In this document: piece by piece, positions 12,101 through 23,424 of the stretch
Position numbering within the stretch: position 1 is the stretch's first letter
How the letters are laid out: each line of letters begins with the position of its first letter
NCBI GenBank assembly: GCA_003640385.1
Contig: RCAB01000272.1
Span: 1-64,000 of the forward strand
Direction: 5' to 3'
DNA from: Setaria digitata
Lineage: Eukaryota; Nematoda; Chromadorea; Rhabditida; Setariidae
DNA: 64,000 bases
The notes under the pieces: generated by a model
What the model saw: only the letters and a program-made list of their open reading frames with translations
Database searches by the model: none
Told to the model about the DNA's origin: nothing
Position numbers and translations under genes: made by a program

Positions 12101-13615
12101 ATTCAGAACGTGCCACGAAATGAGGGAAATTTTGGAGCTGGCGTTCTGGGTCTCTCCGAGGTAAATTGTTGTTAAGTTGTATTTGTGTGCATAACTTTTC
12201 ATTCTTATAAAATCATCCTTTTATATATTTTGTGTGTCATTTTTTCAATCTTTAGACGTACAGTATATGCATATTACCGGTTTTGCCCGCACAATCCGAT
12301 AATTCCAATGCTAGTGGCTTGGAGGCAGATTCTAAGCAGGACGGCAATTCAGTTGTTACTTATGTAAATATGCAGGTATTGTTACTTTTCAGAATTTTGT
12401 TGCGAAATCTTATCACCGAGTTGGAAAGGTAAAGCCTGTAACGGCTTTTATTATATAGCTGTGTCGTATAACAGCATTAGGGATAAAAAGCATGACAAAC
12501 GCATTCAGCTTTCCTACTATTCCTCTATATATATGCTTAAATATCATTTTTATCAAGTCGTTTTTTTCTTTCAAAGCGTCATTAATCAGGAGGGAGTTGT
12601 GTTGAACAATGCAAATACAGAAGAAAAAAAATTAATCGAAGAACTTACCGCGAAACTGAAAAACTCGGATGAGAAAAACAAGGAACTGCGAAAAGCGCTG
12701 TATACTGTTGATGAACAGTGCGAAAAGCTTGTGGTACGTTATTACTTTTCATTAGTCCGGTTCAGATCTATTGGTAAAACTTGCTGTTGGTCAGGTCAGA
12801 AGTATGATTTGATATCCATCGCTGAATTTAGATTTTGTTCAGCTTGCGATCCTGTTCCTAATACCATATGTACTCGCCGGGATAGAATATTGCTTCCAAT
12901 GTTTATAGCCCTGAATTAGCTATTCTGAAAAAAAAAAAAAAAAAAAAAACAAACAAGATGAAGGAATTCTATTTTGTAGATTACGAGGATTTTTGTTGTT
13001 TCATATCAGAAAGACAAATTATTCATTTGTATTTGTGGCTGGGCTTTTCCTAGCGCGTTTTGTTAATCGTATACATCATCATTGCAGAGAAGTTTCCAGG
13101 AACTGAAATTACGATATGAAGAGAAGGAACGCAATCTTGCACTGAATGCATCGGCATCTGGTGTAGCGCAACAAGGTAGTAGTCACTCTGAGAAATCGGA
13201 TCTTGCAACAGGATTTCCTGCGACGAAAAAGAATCACATATTCTTGTCCCAGAATTTTCTAGTAATTCTCTAGTTGAATACACATCTTCAATCATACAAA
13301 CGAAATTACATTCACCATTCAAATTTATTCCATAAAATATTCTCGAAGATTATTATGTGGATTCTGCCATCTCATTTTTATCTGCTAGAAGTCCATTTAC
13401 TGTAATCTTGGCTTCTATTTTATTCGATTCTCAATATTAACCTGTGTTGGTTTGCTAATCAAATCCACGCTACTGGTCTTATTGTGCAGATACTATTTTA
13501 ATCATTTTTTTTTTCTTTGCAGGACGATGAAAGTCTTGCATCGAATGCAGTTAAACGCAAACATACATCATGCTCCACTGCCTTTGGTAAACGTTCGAAA
13601 AATGATCTCTGCTGA
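9179..13615 (+). CDS. Large coiled-coil protein, family not recognised
   Basis: Exons read by eye: about 9179-9240 (uncertain), about 9423-9489, 10153-10218, about 10641-10826, 11034-11171, 11427-11569, 11857-11923, 12044-12160, 12256-12375, 12590-12733, 13088-13261 and 13523-13615 (TGA). From residue about 60 on, most of the protein is predicted coiled coil: heptads rich in Glu, Lys, Leu and Gln, such as E-E-R-R-E-W-L-R-D-L-R-A, A-E-I-A-E-L-K-S-S-L-D-D and E-L-T-A-K-L-K-N-S-D-E-K. A less ordered Asn/Ser region around the exons at 12044-12375 splits it. The end is basic (A-V-K-R-K-H .. F-G-K-R-S-K-N-D), like a bipartite nuclear signal. The shape suits a nuclear, centrosomal or kinetochore protein, but I cannot name an orthologue. 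A single-N join falls in the intron after 11171, and the 5' end is unresolved. Confidence 0.65.
9820..10020 (+). repeat. Local diverged duplication, copy B
   Basis: Second copy of the segment at 8757-8950, about 1.05 kb downstream in the same orientation. It lies in the intron of the coiled-coil gene between exons ending at 9489 and starting at 10153. Confidence 0.6.
11161..11204. repeat. 20-bp inverted repeat across a splice donor
   Basis: Arms 11161-11180 (GCAGAGCACAGGTATTATTT) and 11185-11204 are exact reverse complements around a 4-base loop. The left arm contains the exon end and GT donor of the coiled-coil gene. The right arm recurs once more after the N at 11239. Confidence 0.8.
11185..11308. 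other. Single-N join flanked by a direct repeat of about 55 bp
   Basis: The base at 11239 is N. The bases before it, from about 11185, recur almost exactly after it, from about 11255 to 11308 (both copies read ATACCTGTGCTCTGC and continue identically). This is the pattern left when two overlapping contig ends are abutted without merging. It lies in an intron. Confidence 0.85.
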
Positions 13616-15008
13616 CTAATGCAGACCTAATATAACTTCTTTCTTGTTTTCCGTATCATTTTCGACTGCTTTTTTTCCTCTCATATTTTCTTGATCATTT
13701 TAATTTAATTGATCCCACAAGTAACAAAAACTGCCTGAAAATATGGATCTCCTCTTGCAAAACTATGAAATTGCTGAATATTCCGCTAACAACAGTAAAG
13801 TAATATAACGCAGTCTGTACAGTCCTTTCCAAATATATATTTTATTGTATTACACGGTTGTTATTCTCAAACTTGCTTTTCGCATACCAATTTCTTCTGA
13901 ATGCAAATTGATTGTTGATAAGATCACTTGTAAAAGATGGTTATAACGACTTAAAATAAGCCCACATATCCAGCTTCACGCCCATTACCTTCATTGTCAT
14001 TAATCTGCTTCTCATCATTGACATATTCAGTTATTGTACAAATCTGATGCAAAACTGATTATCTCCTTCTACGTTCGTTGGTTGTAGTTCATTTGCATAC
14101 CTCCGGATGCTGTTTCACTGCCAGTGATTACGAAAAAGTATTTTGGGGAATTCGAGAATAAAATCCTCCCATACGGCAGCAAGTCACACATCACTTGAAA
14201 TCAATATCCTCCTTTATGTTTGAAGAACTTCAGTGACTTTAGAATATCCATCGATCAACACGAAAAGTATTACCTTCAGAATAATCTGCAAGACTCTATG
14301 CTACTCATCTTCAGTATACCCTCAGCTCCATTTCCAGAACTGAACTTAGCCGTCCGAGACAGATGAAGATCACCATCAGGTTATCTATCAGATATCGAGC
14401 AATGACACATGTAACCATTTATCGTGGACTGTAAGGACCTTTAATGAAAAAATGACGTTAAACATGTTTCACAGATTTTCAGCCCAAAATTCACTGAAGA
14501 AAATGGAGTAAAGTAGACAAATCAGCTTAAGGGATGATTTCAGAATAATGATAAGCACAAGGATGACATAAGTAAGCGAACAACTGCATTTTTCTTGGTA
14601 AACAAAAAAGCGAAACTATGACACAGAAGATTACACGCGTATGACGAATGTCCCCTTTTGTAGATCAAGATAAAATAAAAGACGAAGATGCTTATAAAAA
14701 AAATGAGGGTATATGCAGAAATAATAATGGTGTTAGGAGGTAATTACCGGTAACAGCTTGATTTAAGTTCGAAATGAGACTAAAATGGCAGAACTGTACA
14801 TGTGAGAAATGAAGTTAAAAATAATAGGGTAAGAGAGGGAATCATTAGAGTCAGCATATAGTGGTTTGTGGTAGAATTAAATTTCGAATGGAAAAAGAAA
14901 AACAAGAAGAAGTCAAATTTGATAAAAAAATATATAGTCAAGCTCGGATAGAGAGTATAAGTAAAACTGCATAATTGTACATGTGTATGATGATATGCAA
15001 AAGCAAAA
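13616..15008. other. Convergent 3' intergenic region
   Basis: Tail-to-tail space between the coiled-coil gene and the acidic gene. Minus-strand frames at 14780-15208 overlap the true last exon out of frame, with Met/Thr/Ile repeats mirroring its Asp codons. No RNA gene or other open frame is supported. Confidence 0.5.
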
Positions 15009-16499
15009 TCAGTTGTCATCATGATCAGAGCCCTCCAGATTTGGTGTAGTAATATCGCCACCAGCTGTGTCCCTCCCCACATCAGAAGGTATATCGGCTT
15101 CACCAGTTGCAGCGCAGTCCACTTCATCAACAGCGGTCGTATCCTCATCGTCATAATCATTACCATCGTCGTAATCATCACCATCTGCATCATCATCATT
15201 TTCCTCATTGAACTCTTCTGCGGACATGAGCGAGCGAGCTATAGCTTTTTGTCGCATGCGGAAAAAGTTCTTTGGTCGATTGAGTTTCAGTGTACATGGT
15301 GACATTATACTATCACTGGGAGAATAAATCTAGAATAACATAAATTTCGAAATTTTCAATGTAAGAAGCAGATGAAACAAAGCAGTTTCCTCTGTCAAAT
15401 ATTACTGATAACTTGAGAGTTGAAATCAACACCAGCTAAATCCGGAAATCAAACTCACTTTCCTCCTACAGCTTTCCCCCTATTCTTTCTACCGCTACTG
15501 AACCATCTTTACATCAACTCTGCGACCACTAGAGAGCTTCCACGTGTCCACGATATCGTGAAGTTAAAATGGACGCCTTTACAACTAATTTTTTGATGGA
15601 AAGTAAAACTGGCCCTAAACCTACCGCCATTCGTTTCCGCAAGCTGTTCACACGATCTGCTTCCGAGAAATACGGCGTCGACTAAAAAGCGTAAAAATAA
15701 CAGGACAGAATTAAAAAAAAAAAAAAAGCTAACGGGAAAGAATGAAAACGATTACTATGATTTGAACTTCTTCTTCATATCTACACCTTAAGAAGATTTC
15801 GATAAAAAACGAAAAAGTATTCACTTTCTCTCACACAGTCGATGTTCTATGTTTAATAGCTAATTTTGTAACTATTTTCATTATACAATGACTACAGCAA
15901 TATTCAAAATGACCACGAAACCCTTTGATGGAGAAAATGACTTGGCTTTCCGTTTAACGGGAAAAGAAACGTAATGGATATCTGCGAAAACCCACAGGTC
16001 CCTTGCTCGATTCAGGCAACTCGCCAGCTACCAATGGACTGACCGGACGCTCAGGAGAATGCTCACGCTGCTCATGCAGATCATCCTGCTCAGTACGTTC
16101 AGGAGAATGATCCGACGAGTCTGACGACTCAGTGATATTCTCTACATCCTTGAGCAAATCTCCACAATCAGAAGTAAACTGCGTCGTCTGTTCGCTATCA
16201 GAATCACCATGTTCGAAGTTTGGATCAGGAGTGATGCGGTCCGGTTCCGCTGCAGGGGAATCACTTCGGTCACTATCAATTCCCGAAAATTTGGTAGCAT
16301 CACCAACAGACAAATCCTCATCCGCTCCTTCCGAGCCCTGTGAACATACTGTATCCAAATGTTTTCGAGGACGACGTATCACCGACGCTTTCCATTCAGA
16401 CCTCGTTACCTTTGCTGGTGGAGAAGAGGCATCGCGTTCCCTAGTCGCACCGTTCTCTCTGTCAGCATCCTCGCTTTGTACGTCAATTGGTGTCGACAT
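15009..16499 (-). CDS. Acidic Ser/Glu/Asp-rich protein, probably nuclear
   Basis: Three exons: 16499 to about 15994, 15681-15625, and 15329-15009. The start M-S-T-P-I-D-V-Q is chosen because a TTCCAG acceptor lies 6 bases upstream; a longer frame from 16568 lacks this. Exon 1 is disordered, with many S-D, S-E, S-P-E-R and D-R sites typical of phosphorylated nuclear proteins. Its donor (CCT|GTGGGT) is weak and inferred from phase. Exon 2 reads Y-F-S-E-A-D-R-V-N-S-L-R-K-R-M-A. Exon 3 has the most conserved-looking part, Y-S-P-S-D-S-I-M-S-P-C-T-L-K-L-N-R-P-K, then a helix and an Asp/Glu tract with D-D-Y-D-D-G-N-D-Y repeats. About 290 residues. No enzyme domain is seen. The S-P-C-T-x-K-L block could be a short docking or phosphorylation motif. 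Confidence 0.62.
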
Positions 16500-18964
16500 T
16501 GTTAGCTGGAACGGAAATGAATTATCAGGGGAATGGATAAGTACGACGTTTAACTTCCACGAGGACAAATATAATAAAGTTGGGGAAAATAACGAGCAGA
16601 AAAATTAAGAGAATAAGAAAACGAATCATTATTATGTATTCCCCCCACCATGATTTAAATCTAAATACATTAAGCAGAAGACACGAGAGGAAAATCTACA
16701 ACACATGAATTTTACATTACCAATACAATAAAAGAGTTTATTGCTTGATTTTGATTTCCCACAGATTTTATCTTTTGCTTTTTATTTACTTCTCTCTTTC
16801 AAAAAAAAATTGTGTTTCGCTTAACGAAAACTATCTGACAATAAATTCATATCAGATTTAAAAAACCCTATAAATATGTCAATTTTGTTAGGTCTAGGTA
16901 AAAATTTGTGGAACTTTTATAACAGGATATACATCACCCATGTGCACAAATTCTCGGCATCTTCTTAGGCAATTGCAGAATGAAAACTGTGTGCTTATCC
17001 ATTCAAAAAAAAAAAAGAAATTGTACTTGCAAAACCACCGAGAAATTACTACATGCGTCTGAAACCTCCGCTAAATCTGATTAAGAACAATTTTTGTTAT
17101 TTCTAGTGGTGCTAGCAAAATACCATAGACATAGTCCAACAGCAGATTTTATAAACCACAGAAATGTTAACAAATGTAAGTGGAAGAAGGAGGGAGGCTA
17201 AAATGCCCCCTCCAGCTTGTATTATCGTATCCATAGTGTTTTATAGTTGTTCGGTACCAGCCAACAAAAGAACTTGCAAAATGCGACATTTCATCCCCGA
17301 TCTTTTCTTCTTGTTCCGGAAATTTGCTGAGTGATGACTGGAATTCCCAATACTGAAATAGTCCCTCTACCCAAATCACCTGGTAGCAGAATTTCAGTAT
17401 CAGGTCTAAACTAACAGGAACAATGTGGCAAAACCTAACATCCCTTCTTTCTGCCCTTCCACTCTTCTGGGTATAGGCATCCCCAATGAGCCACACCCCC
17501 ACACCCAAGACCAACCACCCGGCTATCAAACTGAACTGTGAAATGATTCAAATTCAAAAATAAGGCGCCAATAGTTACAGCGCACCTCCCAATTCCAGAT
17601 CGTTGTGAGAACAATCCGAAACGGAAAAGCACAATCCTGTGTTCCCACCACGAGACCCTCAGGTTCCTTTGTGTGGTAGTGTGTCAGGTTGTCGGCCAGT
17701 CTTTGATGTTCCATGAACTACAAGCTGCCCCATTTATATCAGATGGATAATCAGTTGAAGCCACTCATTACACCAGAAACACTGACTTGTCTAGCACTAC
17801 TGACACCACCGATCCATAGTACCCCGGCATGTTATAAGGTGTGTATAGGATGGATTTCCGTAATGCACACACGTCTATCCGTACCCTTGTAACACACAGT
17901 TACACAAAACATGTGATGAGAAATCGCGAGCTTTATTCGCAAAGTTTGTTGTTGTCTTACTACCTTTTTAGTAATAATGTGAAACAACAATGATCAAACT
18001 AGCATCAGTATTGGAAAAAGCAGCCTACAGGAATACACGTACGGTCAAAGTCACTTCATATAGAATTGCACAAACGTTCGTACAGAGGAAACTTTAACTG
18101 TTATTTGCGCTCAGAAGCAGACAAAGAGTCATGTCTGCTCGTTTCCGATTTAGCCATTACAGGTGTGAGTGAAAGCGCTTGAGAACTCTCCGCATTAAAA
18201 AAATCCTGAGACAATGTTTTGCAAAACTAAAGAAATATGGAGGGTATCAACATAACGTTGTTTAGCGAATTCATACTGGATTAAATTCTTGAGTTTAGTC
18301 GTGTAGCGTTGTCAACGCTGCGTAGCTTTCGTTCTGCTAATAGAGACTGAAAGCAAATAAACTGATCTGATTTAAAGCTCGAATTGCTCGAAGAACTTTC
18401 AAAGATAGCAACACAAATTAATCGGAATAACTCAGGCTTGTCGTCACCAGTTTCGAGTAACTGGACTTTCTACACAGTATCCACCATTGTCCACAACAGA
18501 TTGTCCAATTTTGGAGTTCAAATAGTTGAGTCGTTCGAAATGGAAATCTACAACGCCTTAAGTGTAAGAAATCCATGACACACAGTTTCTTGAAAATTGA
18601 AATCTCACACTGAAGATTATAGTTTGTTATAGATTAGCCAATGTGACATATTGTATGTATGTAGAGAACGTAACCTGAAAGAGCTCCACTTTTCCAGCTA
18701 CTCTATTCTTTCATGGTGCAATTACCATAAAAAGGATTATAGTAGTGGATACAACTTTAACTGTGGCTCTGTTAAGGGTAAGGCAATTCCATTTCTGCAG
18801 TACATACAAACATAGGACATAAAAAGAATAATCCCTTTTTTTTTTTTAGTAATGTAGAATAGTGGTATATCACCTTTTTTTTCCATTCTTTGCTTAGTGG
18901 ATGCATTGCATTACATCCTGTTACATCAAAATTCAGAATGTCACAGTAAAAACATTTAACTTAC
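16500..18964. other. Long intergenic region, no supported gene
   Basis: Less AT-rich than its surroundings around 17170-18060, with several medium open frames on the minus strand (17167-17714) and one on the plus strand (18384-18578). None has a credible start, splice context or familiar motif, and neighbouring frames overlap each other. It may hold the promoter of the acidic gene and decayed sequence. A possible extra 3' exon of the ACAD9-like gene (H-P-L-S-K-E-W near 18880-18905) lies at its right end. Confidence 0.4.
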
Positions 18965-21900
18965 AATCGTATAGTTTCCTCAATTCAGCCATTGACATGT
19001 TAGCTGCTTCAGAACAATACAATTGTGCCCAAGATATCTAAACATAATGTTTCATGTTTTAGAATAGACGGAAAACCGAAAAACATTAAATGATATGAAA
19101 TAAGTGAAATAAGCACTACACCAGTTCCTCAGTAGTTGCCATTATAAGACAATAATATCGTTGTTTTGAGAGAATCTTAACCATCTAACGACGCTGTGGG
19201 AAGTTTGAAACTGCTTACTATTACTGAGTAGCAAACGGTTACTTCATTTGCTTACATATTTCAAGAAGAATATATCTAACAATGTTTCAAAGTCTTCCAA
19301 TACTTACGATACACACAAAGAAAAAAAAAAAAAGATAGAATTTAGTAGGAAACTGGAAAAACAGTGGTTAATTGACTTGTTAAAATACCTCAAGATCACT
19401 GTTTCGTAGACCAATCGAGTAAGATCGACTTGATCGTGCTATTGTCGTGACCATGCCCAAATTATATTCAGTAACCTTTGAAATAGATCGAAGTACATTA
19501 TAATCGGATATAATGCCTTTTCCATGTTTCGAAAGAAGTAAGTCAAGTAATGCTTCCAATCGCCACATCGTATACTCCAAATTACTGCATGCTTCCTGAA
19601 GAGTTGCATTTATTATACAATCATTCCTAACAATTTAGGAAAAAATAAATAAATAAATAAACCTCATTAATAATTTCAATCGAATTATACGTAATAATTT
19701 ATTACGGTAGTGTACACAGGCTTAAGGCAAAATATGCTTCGATTCCAGATAAGATCTTTAAACTTTTCTTCAACAGAAACAGTCCTTAATATAACAAATA
19801 TTACTACAAATCAGCACCATCTAACAGTACACAATTTCATTTAAAAACACACTTTCAGTGATGGATGTACATGCTCCGCGATAAAATGTTGTAGTTTTGG
19901 ATCATGAAAAGATATAGCTTTTTCGACATGGCCAAAAATTCGATCATAAAGACGCTTATCAAAAGTGCGCCACTGTCTGAAATTTATAGTAAAACTGTTA
20001 CAAATACAATGACTTGCATTATTCCACTAGATAAAATCTCAAACCAATAAACTGTACGGTAAATTACTAACTTTATCCTATTTGCATTAGTGTTTGCATA
20101 TGAAATAATAACTTGAGATGCCACAAAATTCTTAAGATCCAGTTCAGTACTACTCAGCAAAAGAGCTGCTATCATATCATTTAGTAATCCATCAAAATCC
20201 ACGGTAGATGTAACAGCGCTCACTCCAATAATATCTGCAGTCGAGGATATAGCTTTTGAAAGCAGATCCCTAGCGTACTTCTAAACGAAAATTCAGAAAA
20301 TTGGTAATAAATTAACAATTTAAGCTAAAAAAAAAAAAAAAAAAACATTTTAGAAAATACATCTGAGCACTATAACGAATGAATCCAGTATGTGCATACA
20401 TATGCATATGTGCATACACATAAGCTGTGTTTTATGCATGACATAAAAAATGAAAAGTTCTTAGACAGAGTAAAAGGATTGAATCTGGAAGTATTATGCT
20501 TAAAATAAGGTATGCGGTGGCCATCGAAAATAGGCCCTACAAAGGTTGGAAGTGATAAAGTCTGCGCAACTAACGTGTATTATCGCTTCTTCGACATCAA
20601 CTAATAGTGCGAGTTCTTCATCGTGAAGTCCGCCAATATAGTAGCACATTGACTCAAGCACGTATGTATTTAATGCAAGTTGCGTTACTAAATGCTAAAC
20701 ACAGATTAATTAAATAAAGCGGAAGGGACGTGATTATTACAGCTGACGCTGTTAGTGAATAAGTACATCGGGAAGAAAAGTTATGAACAAATATATTAAA
20801 AATCCTGCCTTAATACTATCTTTTTCGGCTAACCGCAAGTTCTCCTGCAGCGTTGTATTGCAGTATTCTGATAAAGTACCTACAAATTATGAACAATCTT
20901 TGCAAAGTGAACTAAATCCCAAAAACCAAAATAACAGAGCACAAATTATGAAAAAAACTTTTTTTGACATATACTGCAGTAATAAATCCAGAAATATTAA
21001 TAAAAAATCTAGTAATCTATTTTATATCTCATCATATTTCTTATGCTTTCTGATCACCAAGACTTTCTCGTGTCCAAAGAAATGTGAATGAAAAGAGTCA
21101 CATACGTGAAGAAGTGTAGTAGGAAAAAGTTAACTCGTTAAGTGATTAATCTTTATAAGTAAATACAGGAAAAATAATGAATAATGTACTGATCAAGGTT
21201 TTCATAAACCCCACGACAGCGGCACCAAATGTAATTCGTTTTATAAGTACTTCTTGAGCGATCTTTTTTCCATCTTCAGGCTTCCCCAACATGGAATTCG
21301 CCTCTATAGTCTGCTGCTTGAAACCCAACGAATTTACTGAAAAGAAAAAAAAAAAAAAAATGATGGGACTACAACTAATGAAAATGTTATGGCACTTCAA
21401 AAAAATGGTGTGTACTGTTTATACTATCTTGAATAAAAATAATAATTTAAAAATGCTTACTTTCCAATCCACTCCTCCCAAAAATAGAGGTTTTCGTTCC
21501 TACTTCAAAAGTACCAATGTCTCCATTTTTTCTGTCAACAAGATAGCATACTACTTCATTTTCATCCTGAAAATATCTGCTCAGAAAATTTTATGGTAAA
21601 CATTCTTGTTAGTCTATTTCTTCTTATATAGGTCTTCCATCCGAATTAAAAAAACGAATTTTTTTTTCTCGAACATATTAGAATGTAAATCAAACCCGTT
21701 TAGAAAAAACGAAAAGTAAATCAGCATCGGATCCATTAATAAAGTGTTCTGTTGCTATCAGCTTCTGCTTGTCACTGCTAGATCCGCATAAAGATGCCAC
21801 TAATTCTAAATTTGGATCCCTGAAAGCTCTATGTAAGGGGAAAGACTCACGTCGGAACGCAATAATCTTTTTTCCCTTCAAACCAAAAAATGGATCTGTT

Positions 21901-23172
21901 TGTGGAAGACATTAGACTCTGAGGATTTATAGGAGAAACTGGGATGTATTTCAAAAAAGCTTACATCTCAGACTCGGGAAAACCAATCGCTGGCCGAATT
22001 GCCCCCGATGCAATTTGCGGAAGATACTGCGACTTCTGTTGGTCGTTACCGAACAGCAAAATAAGAGATGCAGCCAGATGCGTCTGCTCGAAACGAATAT
22101 AAAATCTCCAGTAAGATCCCAATCCCTCACAAAGAGCCAATAAATCTTTGTAACACATGTTCACACCACCTGAATACTGCTCTGTTAAAGAATTACTATT
22201 AGAATACGAATTTTGAAGCTAAAAGAAAAATCTTATTTGAACAGATAACGATGCATGCAAGGAATTTCTTCTTTTCTCATCTCATAAATCTCACGCTATC
22301 TCTACGGTTGTGAATAATGTCCAGGGCTACTTCTACTCAATCTTTCTTAATTCTTTATAAATTTAATTCAAAGAAAAATGACACACCATATTCTTTCGGT
22401 ACAGCGTAAGAAGAGAGTTTATATCTATCCCAAAGAGCTGCGATAGAGTTTCCATGACTAGCTAAAAATTAAGCGAAAATTAAAATAAATGTAAATTTGG
22501 TTCTTATATTTTCCCCGATACAGCGGTGGTTACTTGATATCAACTAACCTGCTGCTTTGATGTCCTCCTTGAGTGCAGATACTAACTTCAATATATTTTC
22601 AGCTGTATCCGTGTCAGAATATTCTGGATAAATGAAGAAATCCTCGAAAAAGTTGACAACGTTATGTCAGGCAAAAGTAATAAAAAAAAATTGTTAGAAC
22701 AATGTCCACATTATATATTTAAAATAAATTATACAAACATGAAAGTTAGAGAGGAAATATGAGGAAATATAATCTTTCAGCAAGCAAGTTGCGTTTTATC
22801 GGTTCAGTTTTTATATGGTTCTATTTTATACAGAAACTAAAATATTTACAAAAAAAAAGGTTAAAATTATGCTGACTTTTTCTGAACTTTTTCTATGACT
22901 TTTGCTTACAAATGAAAACGGTTAATTAAGAAAAAAGTAAAAAGGACTTTTTCAAAACGATTTAGGGCAAGTCCACGGCTCAGGGAAACTCTCTGAATTG
23001 GTATGCCATACTCTCTGACAATATCACATGCCGATAAACCATTTGTTTCTCTTACTGATTTCGAATTTTCTGCTCCTAACGACTGACAACTTCTTACCGA
23101 TAATACATTTCTTGCACCAACAGAACACGGCCGAATCAAAACCGTTTTAAATACTGAATAACTTCGTTTCAT
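18965..23172 (-). CDS. ACAD9: ACAD9-like acyl-CoA dehydrogenase family protein, degenerate active site
   Basis: ACAD9 is a mitochondrial flavoprotein best known as a complex I assembly factor. Exons: 23172-22948, 22642-22549, 22461-22387, 22169-21965, 21819-21696, 21566-21461, 21336-21190, 20879-20817, 20687-20575, 20280-20072, 19976-19853, 19595-19389 and 19037-18965, about 588 residues (human 621). The start lies 5 bases after a strong poly-T CTTCAG acceptor. The first 50 residues look like a mitochondrial presequence. Matches to human ACAD9 by eye: V-P-K-E-Y-G-G; Q-Y-L-P-Q-I-A-S-G; D-A-D-L-L-F-V-F-S-K; the A-R-S-S-R-S-Y-S-I-G-L-R-N block at the C-terminal end. The catalytic motif F-E-G-T-N-E-I is replaced by L-S-S-T-E-L-D near residue 427 (about 20134-20157), and T-E-P-A-S-G-S-D by P-E-S-E-M-D-P-N. 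The exon 1 donor (GTCCTT) is weak. Splicing on from 18965 gives an immediate TGA, so the extreme C-terminus is uncertain. Confidence 0.82.
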
Positions 23173-23180
23173 TTATCCTG
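23173..23180 (-). promoter_or_regulatory. Probable spliced-leader acceptor for the ACAD9-like gene
   Basis: On the minus strand a run of about 14 T followed by CTTCAG ends 5 bases before the ATG at 23172. No donor in the same transcript is needed to explain it, which is the arrangement of a trans-splice site. Confidence 0.6.
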
Positions 23181-23424
23181 AAGAAAAAAAAAAAAAAAGA
23201 AAAATCGAAATTTGCTGCCCGATGACAAGGAAAGAAACATCTTAAAGCAGTGAAAAATTTGGTGTTCGCTAATAAGATTAAAAAAAAAGCCATTTCAAAG
23301 CAGTGGACACGTCAAATAATCAATATATTTACGTAAAAGTGAAAATTCCAATGCTTTCTGCATATGCTGTCAATTAATTACATTGATTAATATCTCACAT
23401 CTTTCCATACTTCTCTGTTTCTCT

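Noticed and set aside
16499..16568. Longer start at 16568 for the acidic gene
   Set aside because: The downstream Met at 16499 follows a TTCCAG acceptor by 6 bases, as in other genes here.
17167..17714. Three overlapping minus-strand frames of 60-120 codons
   Set aside because: They overlap one another, lack splice context and carry no recognisable motif; this stretch is simply less AT-rich.
18384..18578. Plus-strand 64-codon frame
   Set aside because: No acceptor or start context and no similarity known to me; the opposite strand is equally open.
18880..18905. H-P-L-S-K-E-W as the true C-terminus of the ACAD9-like protein
   Set aside because: It recalls the human ending A-H-P-L-D, but joining it to the exon at 18965 creates a TGA, so it is only noted.
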